Assembly (NCBI RefSeq): GCF_006538365.1
Contig: NZ_BJKN01000002.1
Span: 709,119-773,118, forward strand
Direction of reading: 5' to 3'
Length of the DNA stretch: 64,000 nt
From: Moorella sp. E308F
Lineage (GTDB): Bacteria; Bacillota; DSM-521; Neomoorellales; Neomoorellaceae
Shown here: in pieces, positions 36,927 through 46,521 of the stretch
How positions within the stretch are numbered: the stretch's first letter is position 1
Layout of the letters: every line of letters starts with the position of its first letter
The notes under the pieces: model-generated
What the model was told of the DNA's origin: nothing
The model's database searches: none
Seen by the model: only the letters and a program-made list of their open reading frames with translations
Translations under genes and position numbers: made by a program

Positions 36927-37568
36927 TTAGCTGGCTTTATATTCGTTTGTTCCACTTAAGCCTTGAAGCGGAAGGGCACCAGCTTCCATGAAGGTTTGCT
37001 TAGCATATACTTCTAAAAAATTTTTCAGCAACTCTTTACCCGCCGTCGTCAGGATCGATTCCGGGTGGAACTGGACCCCTTCCACCGGCAGGTGGCGATG
37101 GCGCAAGCCCATTAATTCACCGGTTTCGCTGCGGGCTGTGACTTCCAGGCAGCCCGGCAGGGTCTCTTCTTCAACTATCAGGGAATGATAACGGGTGGCA
37201 GTGAAGGGGTTGGGTAGGTTACGATAAATAGTTTTGCCGTCGTGAGTAATAGTTGAGGTCTTGCCGTGCATCAGCCTCCCGGCCCGGACTACCCGGCCGC
37301 CAAAGGCCTGGGCTATACTCTGGTGTCCCAGGCAAACCCCCAGGATGGGGATTTTCCCGGCAAAGGCGGTTATGGCCGCCAGGGAGATACCAGCTTCATT
37401 GGGCGTACAGGGACCAGGAGAAAAGACCAGGTAATCAGGCTGCAGGGCAGCAATTTCTTCCAGGGTAATGGCGTCATTACGCCGCACCACCACCTCCTGT
37501 CCCAGTTCCAGGAAATACTGGACCAGGTTATAGGTAAAAGAGTCGTAGTTATCGATCATTAGCAGCAT
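36927..37568 (-). CDS. trpG: Anthranilate synthase glutamine amidotransferase subunit
   Basis: Releases ammonia from glutamine for TrpE. Class I amidotransferase of 213 residues. The N-terminus is [16 protein letters not shown]. The oxyanion loop is [13 protein letters not shown] near residue 50, the catalytic cysteine is in [15 protein letters not shown] near 79, and the histidine-glutamate pair is in [10 protein letters not shown] near 170. It may also serve 4-amino-4-deoxychorismate synthesis, as in Bacillus; that cannot be seen here. It overlaps the end of trpE by 20 bases. Confidence 0.95.
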   Translation of the reverse strand: MLLMIDNYDSFTYNLVQYFLELGQEVVVRRNDAITLEEIAALQPDYLVFSPGPCTPNEAGISLAAITAFAGKIPILGVCLGHQSIAQAFGGRVVRAGRLMHGKTSTITHDGKTIYRNLPNPFTATRYHSLIVEEETLPGCLEVTARSETGELMGLRHRHLPVEGVQFHPESILTTAGKELLKNFLEVYAKQTFMEAGALPLQGLSGTNEYKAS

Positions 37569-39033
37569 AATTCTCTTCCCCCCTGGTATTCAGCACTTGA
37601 AGCAGAGCCCGGGCTTTATTCAAGGTTTCTTCATATTCACCCGCCGGGTCGGAATCGGCAACTATACCGGCACCGGCCTGGACAAAGGCCTGCCCCCGGG
37701 TAAAAGTAATGGTCCGGATGGCGATGCAGGTATCAAGGTTGCCGTGGAGGCCGAGATACCCCACGGCACCGGCATAAGGTCCTCGCGCCGTTGGCTCCAG
37801 TTCGGCAATGATCTCCATGGCCCGCACCTTCGGTGCCCCGGTTACCGTACCCGCAGGGAAACAGGCGAGTAAAGCGTCCAGGGCGTCCTTGCCCGGCGCC
37901 AGGCGGGCAGTAATACGGGAAACCAGGTGCATGACGTGGGAATAATATTCAACTACCATCTGCCGGGGTACCTGGATACTTCCGGGAGCTGCCACCCGGC
38001 CGATGTCGTTGCGACCCAGGTCCAGGAGCATTAGATGTTCGGCTCGCTCCTTTTCACTGGCCAGGAGTTCTCTAGTTAACTCCTGGTCCTCCCGGGGAGT
38101 CCGGCCCCGGGGCCTGGTGCCGGCAATAGGACTGTAGTCAATCTTCCCCCCTTCTACCCTGACCAGCATTTCCGGGGAGGCCCCCACCAGTTTTACTTCC
38201 GGCAGGTTCAGGTAAAACATATAAGGAGAAGGATTAAGGGTGCGCAGCCGCCGGTAAACAGCCAGGGTATCGCCGGTAAAGGGCAGGCTCAAGCGCTGGG
38301 AGAGGACGACCTGGAAGATATCCCCGGCAGCGATATATTCCTTGGCTTTTTTTACTCCCTGGATAAATTCCCGCCGGGTTACATTGGCCTGCCAAGATCC
38401 GGCAGTAAAGGGAAGGTTTCTGTCCTGCCGGCACGTTTTTACCGGCCTATCAAAAGCCTGCAAGAGGCGTCGGACTGCGGCTACGGCATCTTCATAGCCC
38501 GCTGCCGCCTCTTCCCCGCCCCGGCCCAGGTAACCCACCCGTACCGTTCGCAAGATGTGGTCATAGATGAGAAACACCCGGTGGAGGGTTAGATAAGTAT
38601 CCGGCAGTTGCAGGTCATCCACGGCGTGGCCGGGTAAGCTCTCTATTTCCCGGGCCAGGTCGTAACCCAGGTAACCCACCAATCCCCCGCAAAAACGAGG
38701 CCCAACAACTGGCGGTAGGGATAATTGCGCCATTAACCTGCGTAAAGCCGCCACCGGCTTTTCTGGGAGAAGCTCAGTTTGTCCTCGGGCAGTTAAATAA
38801 GCTTTCCCTGCCCGGATTTTAAAAGTCAGCAAGGGATCAAAGCCGATCAGGGAGTAGCGGCCCAGCCTCTCCCCGCCCTCAACACTTTCCAGTAAAAAGC
38901 TGTCCGGTTTGTTGGCCAATCTTAAGTACAGGGAAATGGGAGTTTCGGTATCGGCCAGGACTTCGGCCCAGACGGGAACATAGGGGACCTTTTGGGCCAG
39001 ATCCAGATAGGTTTGCCGGTCAGGCTGGATCAC
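37549..39033 (-). CDS. trpE: Anthranilate synthase component I
   Basis: Makes anthranilate from chorismate, the committed step to tryptophan. I start at GTG 39033 (494 residues) because GGGGAGGAGAGA lies just upstream; the frame upstream of it reads through the attenuator terminator. Near residue 48 [19 protein letters not shown] contains the LLES element that binds feedback tryptophan. The catalytic domain has [50 protein letters not shown] and [19 protein letters not shown]. It is the first gene of trpEGDCFBA, behind a TRAP-like leader. Confidence 0.97.
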   Translation of the reverse strand: MIQPDRQTYLDLAQKVPYVPVWAEVLADTETPISLYLRLANKPDSFLLESVEGGERLGRYSLIGFDPLLTFKIRAGKAYLTARGQTELLPEKPVAALRRLMAQLSLPPVVGPRFCGGLVGYLGYDLAREIESLPGHAVDDLQLPDTYLTLHRVFLIYDHILRTVRVGYLGRGGEEAAAGYEDAVAAVRRLLQAFDRPVKTCRQDRNLPFTAGSWQANVTRREFIQGVKKAKEYIAAGDIFQVVLSQRLSLPFTGDTLAVYRRLRTLNPSPYMFYLNLPEVKLVGASPEMLVRVEGGKIDYSPIAGTRPRGRTPREDQELTRELLASEKERAEHLMLLDLGRNDIGRVAAPGSIQVPRQMVVEYYSHVMHLVSRITARLAPGKDALDALLACFPAGTVTGAPKVRAMEIIAELEPTARGPYAGAVGYLGLHGNLDTCIAIRTITFTRGQAFVQAGAGIVADSDPAGEYEETLNKARALLQVLNTRGEENYAANDR

Positions 39034-39056
39034 CAGTCTCTCCTCCCCTTTTAGGC

Positions 39057-39122
39057 AAAATAAAAACCAGCGCTCAAGTGAGCCCTGGTCCGGCATACTC
39101 TCCCATGCTCTACTCCAGGCTC
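39057..39122 (-). terminator. Attenuator (terminator and antiterminator) in the trpE leader
   Basis: Terminator: ACCAG-G-GCTC, loop ACTT, GAGC-G-CTGGT (39089-39066), then TTTTATTTTG. Antiterminator: GAGCCTGG (39122-39115) can pair with CCAGGGCTC (39088-39080) with one bulge. The two share CCAGGGCTC and so exclude each other. The 5' arm of the antiterminator contains two of the GAG triplets, so a bound TRAP ring would favour termination. Confidence 0.85.
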
Positions 39123-39153
39123 ATCTCCAACTCCACTCAGCTCAACTCAGCTA
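39100..39153 (-). promoter_or_regulatory. TRAP-like binding site (GAG/UAG repeats), trpE leader
   Basis: Read 5' to 3' on the transcript: UAG at 39153-39151, then GAG at 39148, 39143, 39138, 39133, 39127, 39122, 39115 and 39110, nearly all spaced by two to four bases, and one more GAG at 39102. That is nine or ten triplets against eleven in the Bacillus trp leader. The TRAP protein (MtrB) wraps such RNA when tryptophan is plentiful. Its gene is not in this window. Confidence 0.85.
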
Positions 39154-39172
39154 TATTCAGTTTGTTGCTAAC

Positions 39173-39202
39173 AGCATACCATGGATAGTAAATAGTTGTC
39201 AA
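39173..39202 (-). promoter_or_regulatory. Promoter of the trp operon
   Basis: TTGACA (39202-39197) and TATGCT (39178-39173) with an 18-base spacer, just after aroH. The transcript would start near 39166, placing the GAG/UAG repeats from about base 13 onward. Confidence 0.7.
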
Positions 39203-39216
39203 TAGTTTTGTTTTCG

Positions 39217-39624
39217 CTAACGTAAATCCGGGCGTAATTGTGCTGCCCGGCCCAGATAAACGTGGACCGGTTCCCGATCGCTATAAGCATGGATTAAAAC
39301 GCGGACAATCCCTGGCAGGCTTCCCGGTACCGGTATTTCGGTAGCGCACATTAAGGCTACTTCCTGCCAGCCCAGGCGCCGGGCAGCCTCGGCCGGGAAA
39401 GCCGCATTGAGATCCGGCGTCACCGTAAAAATGGCGCTGATAATGTCTTCTACGGCCAGCCCGTTCCGGCCCATCATTTCCCGGAGCAAACCTTCAGTTG
39501 CCGTAAGAATGGCGGCGGCCGTATTCTCCGGCACTTCAACGGCCCCGCGTAAGCCCCGTACTTTTGTACCCCCGGATTCCCGTTTGCGTCCGGTTCCGGG
39601 TAAACCCTGAATTTTTTCTTCCAT
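39217..39624 (-). CDS. aroH: Chorismate mutase, AroH type
   Basis: Converts chorismate to prephenate, feeding PheA and TyrA. It belongs to the AroH fold found in Bacillus: VRGLRGAVEVPENTA near residue 22, SAIFTVTPDLNAAFPAEAARRLGW near 63-86, CATEIPVPGSLPGIVRVLIH near 93-112 and HVYLGRAAQLRPDL at the end, with the conserved arginines of the active site. The 135 residues include about 20 extra N-terminal residues, supported by AGGGGGG before ATG 39624. It follows the HutP-family gene by 54 bases, and that gap contains NAG triplets overlapping its ribosome site. Confidence 0.93.
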   Translation of the reverse strand: MEEKIQGLPGTGRKRESGGTKVRGLRGAVEVPENTAAAILTATEGLLREMMGRNGLAVEDIISAIFTVTPDLNAAFPAEAARRLGWQEVALMCATEIPVPGSLPGIVRVLIHAYSDREPVHVYLGRAAQLRPDLR

Positions 39625-39633
39625 AATTCCCCC

Positions 39634-39674
39634 CTACCATCCTGCAATTTTTTACCAAACTGCCTGCCATCCTG
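39634..39674 (-). promoter_or_regulatory. NAG-N5-NAG triplets before aroH
   Basis: The transcript between the HutP-like gene and aroH reads CAG-GAUGG-CAG-G-CAG (39674-39660), then CAG-GAUGG-UAG (39644-39634). The last triplet is part of the AGGGGGG ribosome site of aroH. The motif is the same as in the aroF leader, so translation control by the protein encoded just upstream is possible. Confidence 0.45.
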
Positions 39675-39678
39675 CCCC

Positions 39679-40089
39679 TCAGACGGCCCGATGACCCAGG
39701 CCAATGCCTACTTCATCCAGGTGTAGCAGGCCGATGCCAAAGAAAATGGCCACACTCAAGTGATCATGCCAGCGGGCAATACCAATTTTGCCGCCTACAT
39801 TTAAACCCAGGGCCTTGGGCATAATCTGGGACAGGGCTTCCCGGGTTGCCCCGGCAACGGCCCCTTCCTCGGGGTGGGTTTCTTTAATAACCCCTTCCCT
39901 TTTGGCGGCTACTACTGCTCTTTCAACGATTTTTTGCACGGAATTGATAAATTCACCGCCGTAATCAACGGCTGCCGCCCGGATACCATCGCCAGCAAAT
40001 TCTTTCTTTAGCCGAGCTTCTTCTTCCCGGTTTTCAGCAAGGGCCATCTTTATGGCCACCGCCGCCACTTTTTTACTCCCGTATTCCAT
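39679..40089 (-). CDS. HutP-family RNA-binding antiterminator-like protein
   Basis: Start at ATG 40089 (136 residues): GGTGGTG precedes it and the promoter at 40120-40148 would start transcription after the longer frame's ATG. From memory of Bacillus HutP, several blocks align: IVERAVVAAKREGVI near residue 52 with its AIETASKKSGVI helix, GATREAL near 80 with ATMEAL, GLNVGGKIGIARW near 95 with GLRFAVLRG, SVAIFFGIGLLH near 111 with the SLYGTIGAP strand, and VGIGLGH near the end with FGVGINH. HutP binds NAG triplets in RNA in the presence of L-histidine and Mg2+. The histidines that bind metal and ligand in HutP appear not to be kept (GAVAG in place of HALYH), so the effector may differ. It is cotranscribed with aroH. 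Confidence 0.68.
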   Translation of the reverse strand: MEYGSKKVAAVAIKMALAENREEEARLKKEFAGDGIRAAAVDYGGEFINSVQKIVERAVVAAKREGVIKETHPEEGAVAGATREALSQIMPKALGLNVGGKIGIARWHDHLSVAIFFGIGLLHLDEVGIGLGHRAV

Positions 40090-40119
40090 TTTTTCACCAC
40101 CTGATTTTCCCATGTACCG

Positions 40120-40148
40120 ATTATAATACATCCCGTTGGACCCTGCAA
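40120..40148 (-). promoter_or_regulatory. Promoter of the HutP-like gene and aroH
   Basis: TTGCAG (40148-40143) and TATAAT (40125-40120) with a 17-base spacer on the minus strand. The transcript would start near 40113, about 24 bases before the chosen ATG. Confidence 0.65.
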
Positions 40149-40212
40149 GAATATGGAATGGGCCGGAGCACCCGGGTTTTAGACTTTCTCTCCGGGTAAC
40201 ATAGCAGGAAAC

Positions 40213-40252
40213 TTGAGGTTCGTTATCGAATATTGAGGTTCGTTATCGAATA
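40213..40252. repeat. Two tandem 20-bp repeats upstream of trkA
   Basis: The 20-base unit TTGAGGTTCGTTATCGAATA occurs twice back to back (40213-40232 and 40233-40252). Each copy holds the inverted repeat TTCG-TTAT-CGAA. Spacing of 20 bases puts both sites on the same face of the helix, which fits a cooperative regulator. It lies 60-100 bases before trkA and on the far side of the HutP-like gene promoter. Confidence 0.7.
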
Positions 40253-40310
40253 TATAGGCTCATTCTTGCCAACGGGTCCCTTTTAACACTTTCCAAAAGA
40301 GGTGCCAATC

Positions 40311-41654
40311 TTGCGCATAACTATAATCGGTGCTGGCAAAGTAGGTTTTAAGCTGGCCGAGATGTTATCGTACAGCAACCATGATGTTTTAGTTATTGAG
40401 CAAGATGCAGAGAGAATCAGGGCTGTTGAAGAAAGACTGGATGTTCAAACTTTATGCGCCAATGGTGCCAGCCCTGCCGTTCTCATAGAAAACGGTATAG
40501 GTGATACGGATTTATTAGTGGCAGTGACTGAAAATGATGAGGTGAATATTGTCGCCTGCCTGTTTGGCAAAAAGCTCGGAGCAAAGAAAACTGTAGCCAG
40601 GATCCGTAATCCTGAATACCTGTTAAATAATCAAATCGGTTTCGACAAAGACCTGGGTATAGATTTTGTTATCAATCCCGATTATGTAACAGCCAAAGCC
40701 ATTGCTGAATTGGTAGAAGCTCCAGAGGCCATCGAATCTGAATATTATGCCGGTGGTAAAATTCAAATGCTGGAACTTATTCTACCACCTGATGCCCAGG
40801 CAGTAAATAAAATGCTGAAGGATTTACTCTCTCCCAACCCTTATTTGATTGTGGCTATCCAGCGAGGCGAAAAAATGTTAATTCCCAGGGGTGAAGATCG
40901 CCTCCTTGCTGGTGATAAAGTATTTGTCCTTGCCCCGGCCAAGCAAATGGAACCCGTCGAGCACCTTCTGGGACAGAAACGTACCCGCGCCCAGCGACTC
41001 GTCATTTTAGGCGGCACCAGGACGGCTTACTATTTGGCCCAAAAGCTGTCAGGAAAAAAGATTGAAATCAAGATTATTGAAAAGGACCGCCAGCTTTGTG
41101 AAAGTTTGAGCTATAAGCTGCCCCATGTTACCCTCATCCATGGCGATGGCAGTGACTTGAGCCTCCTGCAAGAAGAAGATATCGGCCAGGCGGACGTTTT
41201 TGCTGCCGTTACCGGCGATGATAAAGTAAATTTGCTTGTATCCCTGCTAGCAAAACATCTCGGCGCCAAGAAAACCGTTGTTAAAGTTGGGCGTTCGGAC
41301 TATGCCGGTCTCATGGAAAAAGTTGGCATCGACGTGGTGATAAGCCCGCGTCTTCTAACAGCAGCAGCCATTTTAAAGTTTGTCCGGCGCGGTCATATTG
41401 TAGCGATCAGTTTATTAGGCCAGGATAAAGCTGAGATGATTGAATTTATCGTTCCCCAGAATTGCCGTCAGGCCAATAAGCCGATACAGCAAATCAACTT
41501 TCCTCGCCATGCCATCATCGGCGCCATTGCCAGGGGAGACGAGATAATAATTCCCGGAGGTAACGATTATATAACGCCCGGCGATCATGTAATTGTATTT
41601 GCCCTTCCCAAGGCCGTAACTGCCGTTCAAAATTTCTTTGGTACTAACAGGTGA
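40311..41654 (+). CDS. trkA: Trk system K+ uptake regulatory protein TrkA
   Basis: Cytoplasmic nucleotide-binding regulator that gates the TrkH channel. It has two RCK units in tandem. The first has the NAD loop IIGAGKVGFKLAEML near residue 4 followed by a TrkA-C domain near 135-220. The second has ILGGTRTAYYLAQKL near 232 followed by another TrkA-C domain. I chose TTG at 40311 (448 residues), spaced seven bases after AGAGGTG; GTG at 40302 is inside that site. trkH begins just after it. Base use is somewhat richer in AT than its neighbours. Confidence 0.93.
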   Translation: MRITIIGAGKVGFKLAEMLSYSNHDVLVIEQDAERIRAVEERLDVQTLCANGASPAVLIENGIGDTDLLVAVTENDEVNIVACLFGKKLGAKKTVARIRNPEYLLNNQIGFDKDLGIDFVINPDYVTAKAIAELVEAPEAIESEYYAGGKIQMLELILPPDAQAVNKMLKDLLSPNPYLIVAIQRGEKMLIPRGEDRLLAGDKVFVLAPAKQMEPVEHLLGQKRTRAQRLVILGGTRTAYYLAQKLSGKKIEIKIIEKDRQLCESLSYKLPHVTLIHGDGSDLSLLQEEDIGQADVFAAVTGDDKVNLLVSLLAKHLGAKKTVVKVGRSDYAGLMEKVGIDVVISPRLLTAAAILKFVRRGHIVAISLLGQDKAEMIEFIVPQNCRQANKPIQQINFPRHAIIGAIARGDEIIIPGGNDYITPGDHVIVFALPKAVTAVQNFFGTNR

Positions 41655-41661
41655 AGTAAAG

Positions 41662-43110
41662 ATGCGCTACCCGATAGTTCTACAGCTTTTGGGGAAAGTT
41701 ATAATTTTGATTGGCCTCTCTTTACTGATGCCCCTGGTATTAGCCCTTTATTTTGGGGAAAAAGAATGGCTGGCCTTTACTTACAGCGCCGCGATAACCC
41801 TGGCTGCAGGCATCCCTTTGAGTTCCTTGCCCTCTCATAATGGCGAGATCCGTCGCCGCGAGGGTTACGCGGTAGTTGCTTTAAGCTGGGTGGCAGCTAC
41901 AATCTTTGGTAGTTTGCCCTACATATTTGCCGGTACCTTTCCTGCTCTTGCCGATGCCATTTTTGAAACAGTTTCCGGGTTTACTACTACCGGCGCCAGT
42001 GTAATGACCGATATTGAGGCCCAATCACGTGCCATCCTTTTCTGGCGTAGTCTTACCCACTGGCTCGGCGGGATGGGAATAGTCGTCCTTTTTGTAGCTC
42101 TCCTATCACCGTTAGGTTCCGGGGGATTCCAAATACTCCAGGCCGAAACTCCCGGGCCGGTTACAGAGAAAATAAAGCCCCGTATCCAGGAAACGGCGAT
42201 AATCCTCTGGCGGACCTATATCTTCCTCTCCGCCCTGGAAATTTTACTACTATTATTTGCGGGTATGCCTTTATATGAAGCTGTCGTCCATACTTTCGGG
42301 ACCATGGCTACAGGTGGGTTTTCCACCAAAAATGCCAGTATCGGATATTATAACAGTCCCCTTATACAATGGATTATTATTATCTTTATGTTTTTGGCCG
42401 GTGTTAATTTTGCCCTTTATTACCAGGCCGTGAAGCTCAGGAATCCCTTTTATTTCTGGCTTAACCCGGAGTTTAAATTATATAGTGCTATAATTTTGGC
42501 AGCCTTTATTATTATTGTTGTTGATCTATCCCTGGCAGGTTTTAACCCGGGAGAAAATCTCTTGCGCATGGCTGCCTTCCAGGTAGTTTCTATTGTTACT
42601 ACCACGGGCTATGCCACAGTAGACTTCGATCAATGGCCTAACCTGTCACGCACCTTGCTCTTGTTGTTAATGTTTGTAGGAGGGTGTACCGGTTCAACAG
42701 GGGGATCGATTAAAGTAGGGCGCCTGTTAGTGTTATTAAAAAATGGTATCGCAGAACTTTTTCGTGCCGTTCATCCCCATGCCGTAGTTTCAATTCGTTT
42801 CAGCAATATAGGCATAATAAATAAAGAACTGGTGTTGAATATCCTTCAATTTATAGGTTTCTATCTGCTGCTGTTTGCCCTGGGAACTTTACTCATGTCT
42901 TTAACCTCCTTGAAATTGGAAGAAGCTGCCAGTGCAGTTGCCGCTACCCTGGGAAACGTTGGCCCCGGCCTGGGCGCCGTCGGCCCTGCCCATAATTATG
43001 CCCATTTACCTGCAGCAGCCAAGTATTTACTATCATGGTTGATGCTTGTTGGCCGTTTAGAAATATATACGATCCTGGTTCTATTCTTACGAACAACGTG
43101 GCGGGGGTAA
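41662..43110 (+). CDS. trkH: Trk system K+ uptake channel TrkH
   Basis: Membrane subunit of the K+ uptake system, 482 residues with about ten membrane helices. Four pore loops can be seen: TVSGFTTTGASVMTD near residue 103, GTMATGGFSTKNAS near 213, SIVTTTGYATVDFDQWP near 311 and ATLGNVGPGLGAVGP near 433, each with a glycine of the selectivity filter. ATG at 41662 follows AGGTGAAG. Its gene begins seven bases after the trkA stop, so the two are an operon. Confidence 0.93.
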   Translation: MRYPIVLQLLGKVIILIGLSLLMPLVLALYFGEKEWLAFTYSAAITLAAGIPLSSLPSHNGEIRRREGYAVVALSWVAATIFGSLPYIFAGTFPALADAIFETVSGFTTTGASVMTDIEAQSRAILFWRSLTHWLGGMGIVVLFVALLSPLGSGGFQILQAETPGPVTEKIKPRIQETAIILWRTYIFLSALEILLLLFAGMPLYEAVVHTFGTMATGGFSTKNASIGYYNSPLIQWIIIIFMFLAGVNFALYYQAVKLRNPFYFWLNPEFKLYSAIILAAFIIIVVDLSLAGFNPGENLLRMAAFQVVSIVTTTGYATVDFDQWPNLSRTLLLLLMFVGGCTGSTGGSIKVGRLLVLLKNGIAELFRAVHPHAVVSIRFSNIGIINKELVLNILQFIGFYLLLFALGTLLMSLTSLKLEEAASAVAATLGNVGPGLGAVGPAHNYAHLPAAAKYLLSWLMLVGRLEIYTILVLFLRTTWRG

Positions 43111-43150
43111 GGGATTTGGAAGAATAGTGCTTGCTAATTTTTCCCTAGAA

Positions 43151-43185
43151 AAAAGCCCTTGTCCCCACGAGGGATAAGGGCTTTT
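43151..43185. terminator. Bidirectional terminator between trkH and hppA
   Basis: AAAAGCCCTT and AAGGGCTTTT pair across a short interior. Both strands end in a T-rich run, so it can end both converging transcripts. Confidence 0.85.
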
Positions 43186-43228
43186 AAGCGCTGATGTCGC
43201 TTACGATTCTTACCGGTTAGCACAACCC

Positions 43229-45247
43229 TTATAGTTGCATAAACAAAGGCGCAAACACCAGGGAAACAATGGTCATAAGCTTAATTAAAATGTTCATGGC
43301 CGGCCCGGATGTATCTTTAAAGGGATCGCCTACAGTATCCCCATTGACGGCCGCTGCATGGGCCGGTGAGCCTTTACCGCCGAAATTCCCACCTTCAATA
43401 TACTTTTTGGCGTTATCCCAGGCGCCGCCGGCATTGGCCATCATTACGGCCAGCAAAAAGCCTGTCACCGTAGCTCCGGCGAGAAGGCCCCCCAGGGCTT
43501 CTTTACCCAGACCGGGGATCAGCCCCACTGCCAGGGGTACCACTACGGCCAGGAGGCCGGGAATGATCATTTCTTTCAAGGCTGCTCCGGTGCTAATGGC
43601 TACACAGCGGGCGTAATCCGGCCGGGCTTTACCTTCCATTAAACCCGGGATGGATTTGAACTGCCGGCGCACTTCTTCAATCATATGGAAGGCAGCCCGC
43701 CCCACTGCCTTCATTGTCAGGGCACCAAAGAGAAAAGGCAGCATACCGCCGATAAAAAGCCCACCAACTACTTTTGGGTTAGTAAGGTCAATAGTAGCTA
43801 TCCTGGCGGCAGTCGTATAGGCGGAAAATAGGGCCAGGGCCGTTAAAGCTGCCGAGCCAATGGCAAAACCTTTACCAATGGCAGCAGTAGTATTGCCAAC
43901 AGAATCCAGGGCATCGGTAATCTTACGGACTTTAGGATCCAGCTCTGCCATTTCGGCAATGCCGCCGGCATTATCGGCAATTGGTCCATAGGCATCCACG
44001 GCTACCGTAGTTCCGGTCGTTGACAGCATCCCAACTGCCGCCAGGGCAATACCGTAAAGGCCGGCAAAATGATAGGCAGCAAGGATAGCAATGATAATTA
44101 CCAGGATGGGTAAAACAGTACTCAACATACCGGTACTTAACCCCTCAATAATGTTGGTGGCGGTACCGGTCTGGGAAGCTTTGGCAATTTCTTTCACCGG
44201 CTCATAATCGCCGGAAGTATAATATTCGGTAATGCGGCCAATGAGAACTCCGGCAATAAGGCCGGCTATGGTGGCTATAAATACCCCCAGGGAAGTATAG
44301 GTAGCAGAACCGACAACAAATTGAGAAGGTAACAGGCGGGTAGCCAGGAATGTACCTATAATCGCCAGTATACTCGCCACCATGGTGCCGGTATTCAAAG
44401 CCTTCTGGGCATTGGCCCCCTCGCTGGTCCGGACAAAGAAAGCGCCGATAATGGAGGATACAATGCCGGCAGCGGCAATCATCAGGGGTACAAGGGTACC
44501 ATTGGGGATATTTAAAGTTGCCGCCAGGGCAATACCGGAGATAATGGAGCCAACGTATGATTCAAAAAGATCGGCTCCCATACCGGCGACATCGCCTACG
44601 TTATCGCCAACGTTATCGGCAATCACCGCAGGATTGCGGGGGTCATCTTCCGGTATACCGGCTTCCACTTTACCCACCAGGTCTGCGCCCACGTCGGCCG
44701 CCTTGGTATAAATACCACCGCCCACCCGGGCAAAAAGGGCAATGGAGCTGGCCCCCAGGGCGAAGCCATTGACGATACTGGGATTTTTAAAAATGAGATT
44801 AACAATGCCGAGGCCTAAAAGGCCAAGACCCACTACAGCCATACCCATGACTGAACCGCCGGAAAAGGCTATCTCCAGGGCAGCGTTGGGACTGTGGCGG
44901 GCGGCATTGGCCGTCCGGACATTGGCCCTGGTAGCAACCTGCATGCCAATATAGCCGGCCCCAATAGAGCAGAGGGTTCCAGCCACATAGGCAACGGCCG
45001 TTACCGGCTGCATGCTTTCAGCACCCTGGGTAAGAAAGCCGGTAATTACGATCAGAGCCGCCATACCCAGAACAAAAAAGATCAGGGTGCGGTATTCCCG
45101 CATTAAAAAAGCCATGGCCCCTTCGTGGATGGCTGCCGCTATTTCCTGCATGCGCGCATTCCCGGGATCGGCCCTGTTAATCTTGTTGGTGAGGTAAAAA
45201 GCGAACACAAGTGCCAGTATTCCTGCTACAGGTGCCAGGAGTTCCAC
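43229..45247 (-). CDS. hppA: Membrane-bound cation-pumping pyrophosphatase (K+-dependent type)
   Basis: Uses pyrophosphate hydrolysis to pump H+ or Na+ across the membrane. The 672 residues hold about 16 helices. The substrate loop [36 protein letters not shown] lies near residues 185-220, and a second acidic motif, [17 protein letters not shown], lies near 635. The segment [17 protein letters not shown] near 455 has alanine where K+-independent enzymes have lysine, so this is the K+-dependent class. Whether Na+ or H+ is pumped cannot be read safely; I recall a Na+-pumping enzyme from Moorella thermoacetica. It converges on trkAH, which would supply its K+. Confidence 0.96.
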   Translation of the reverse strand: MELLAPVAGILALVFAFYLTNKINRADPGNARMQEIAAAIHEGAMAFLMREYRTLIFFVLGMAALIVITGFLTQGAESMQPVTAVAYVAGTLCSIGAGYIGMQVATRANVRTANAARHSPNAALEIAFSGGSVMGMAVVGLGLLGLGIVNLIFKNPSIVNGFALGASSIALFARVGGGIYTKAADVGADLVGKVEAGIPEDDPRNPAVIADNVGDNVGDVAGMGADLFESYVGSIISGIALAATLNIPNGTLVPLMIAAAGIVSSIIGAFFVRTSEGANAQKALNTGTMVASILAIIGTFLATRLLPSQFVVGSATYTSLGVFIATIAGLIAGVLIGRITEYYTSGDYEPVKEIAKASQTGTATNIIEGLSTGMLSTVLPILVIIIAILAAYHFAGLYGIALAAVGMLSTTGTTVAVDAYGPIADNAGGIAEMAELDPKVRKITDALDSVGNTTAAIGKGFAIGSAALTALALFSAYTTAARIATIDLTNPKVVGGLFIGGMLPFLFGALTMKAVGRAAFHMIEEVRRQFKSIPGLMEGKARPDYARCVAISTGAALKEMIIPGLLAVVVPLAVGLIPGLGKEALGGLLAGATVTGFLLAVMMANAGGAWDNAKKYIEGGNFGGKGSPAHAAAVNGDTVGDPFKDTSGPAMNILIKLMTIVSLVFAPLFMQL

Positions 45248-45354
45248 AAGTGTTTCCTCCCCTTCAATAATTTAACTTTAGCCTTTTTATTATTAGCAAA
45301 TTATTCCCTCGCCACTCCTTTCACCCAAAAGTTAATAATAAAGTTAATAAATTA

Positions 45355-45380
45355 AAGCCCCGGGAAGATCCCGGGGCTTC
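45355..45380 (-). terminator. Terminator after ilvC
   Basis: AAGCCCCGGG and CCCGGGGCTT form a ten-pair stem with a short loop, followed by TAATTTATT on the minus strand, about 28 bases after the ilvC stop. Confidence 0.8.
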
Positions 45381-45407
45381 CTTCACCCCGTCTGATTCCC
45401 GCCTGCT

Positions 45408-46443
<1,036 letters not shown>

Positions 46444-46521
46444 TAAAATGTATTAAACTTACATATTCGCACCCTACGCGGAAATTCCTGCCTGGGAAGT
46501 AAAATTCAACGTTTGGCGTTC

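Noticed and set aside
39034-39096. Longer N-terminus of trpE
   Set aside because: The extra codons lie across the attenuator terminator, whereas a strong ribosome site precedes GTG at 39033.
39634-39674. GGCAGGATGGCAGG as a mobile repeat
   Set aside because: Within this window I noticed it only in the aroF and aroH leaders, which favours regulation. A genome-wide scan could still show a dispersed repeat.
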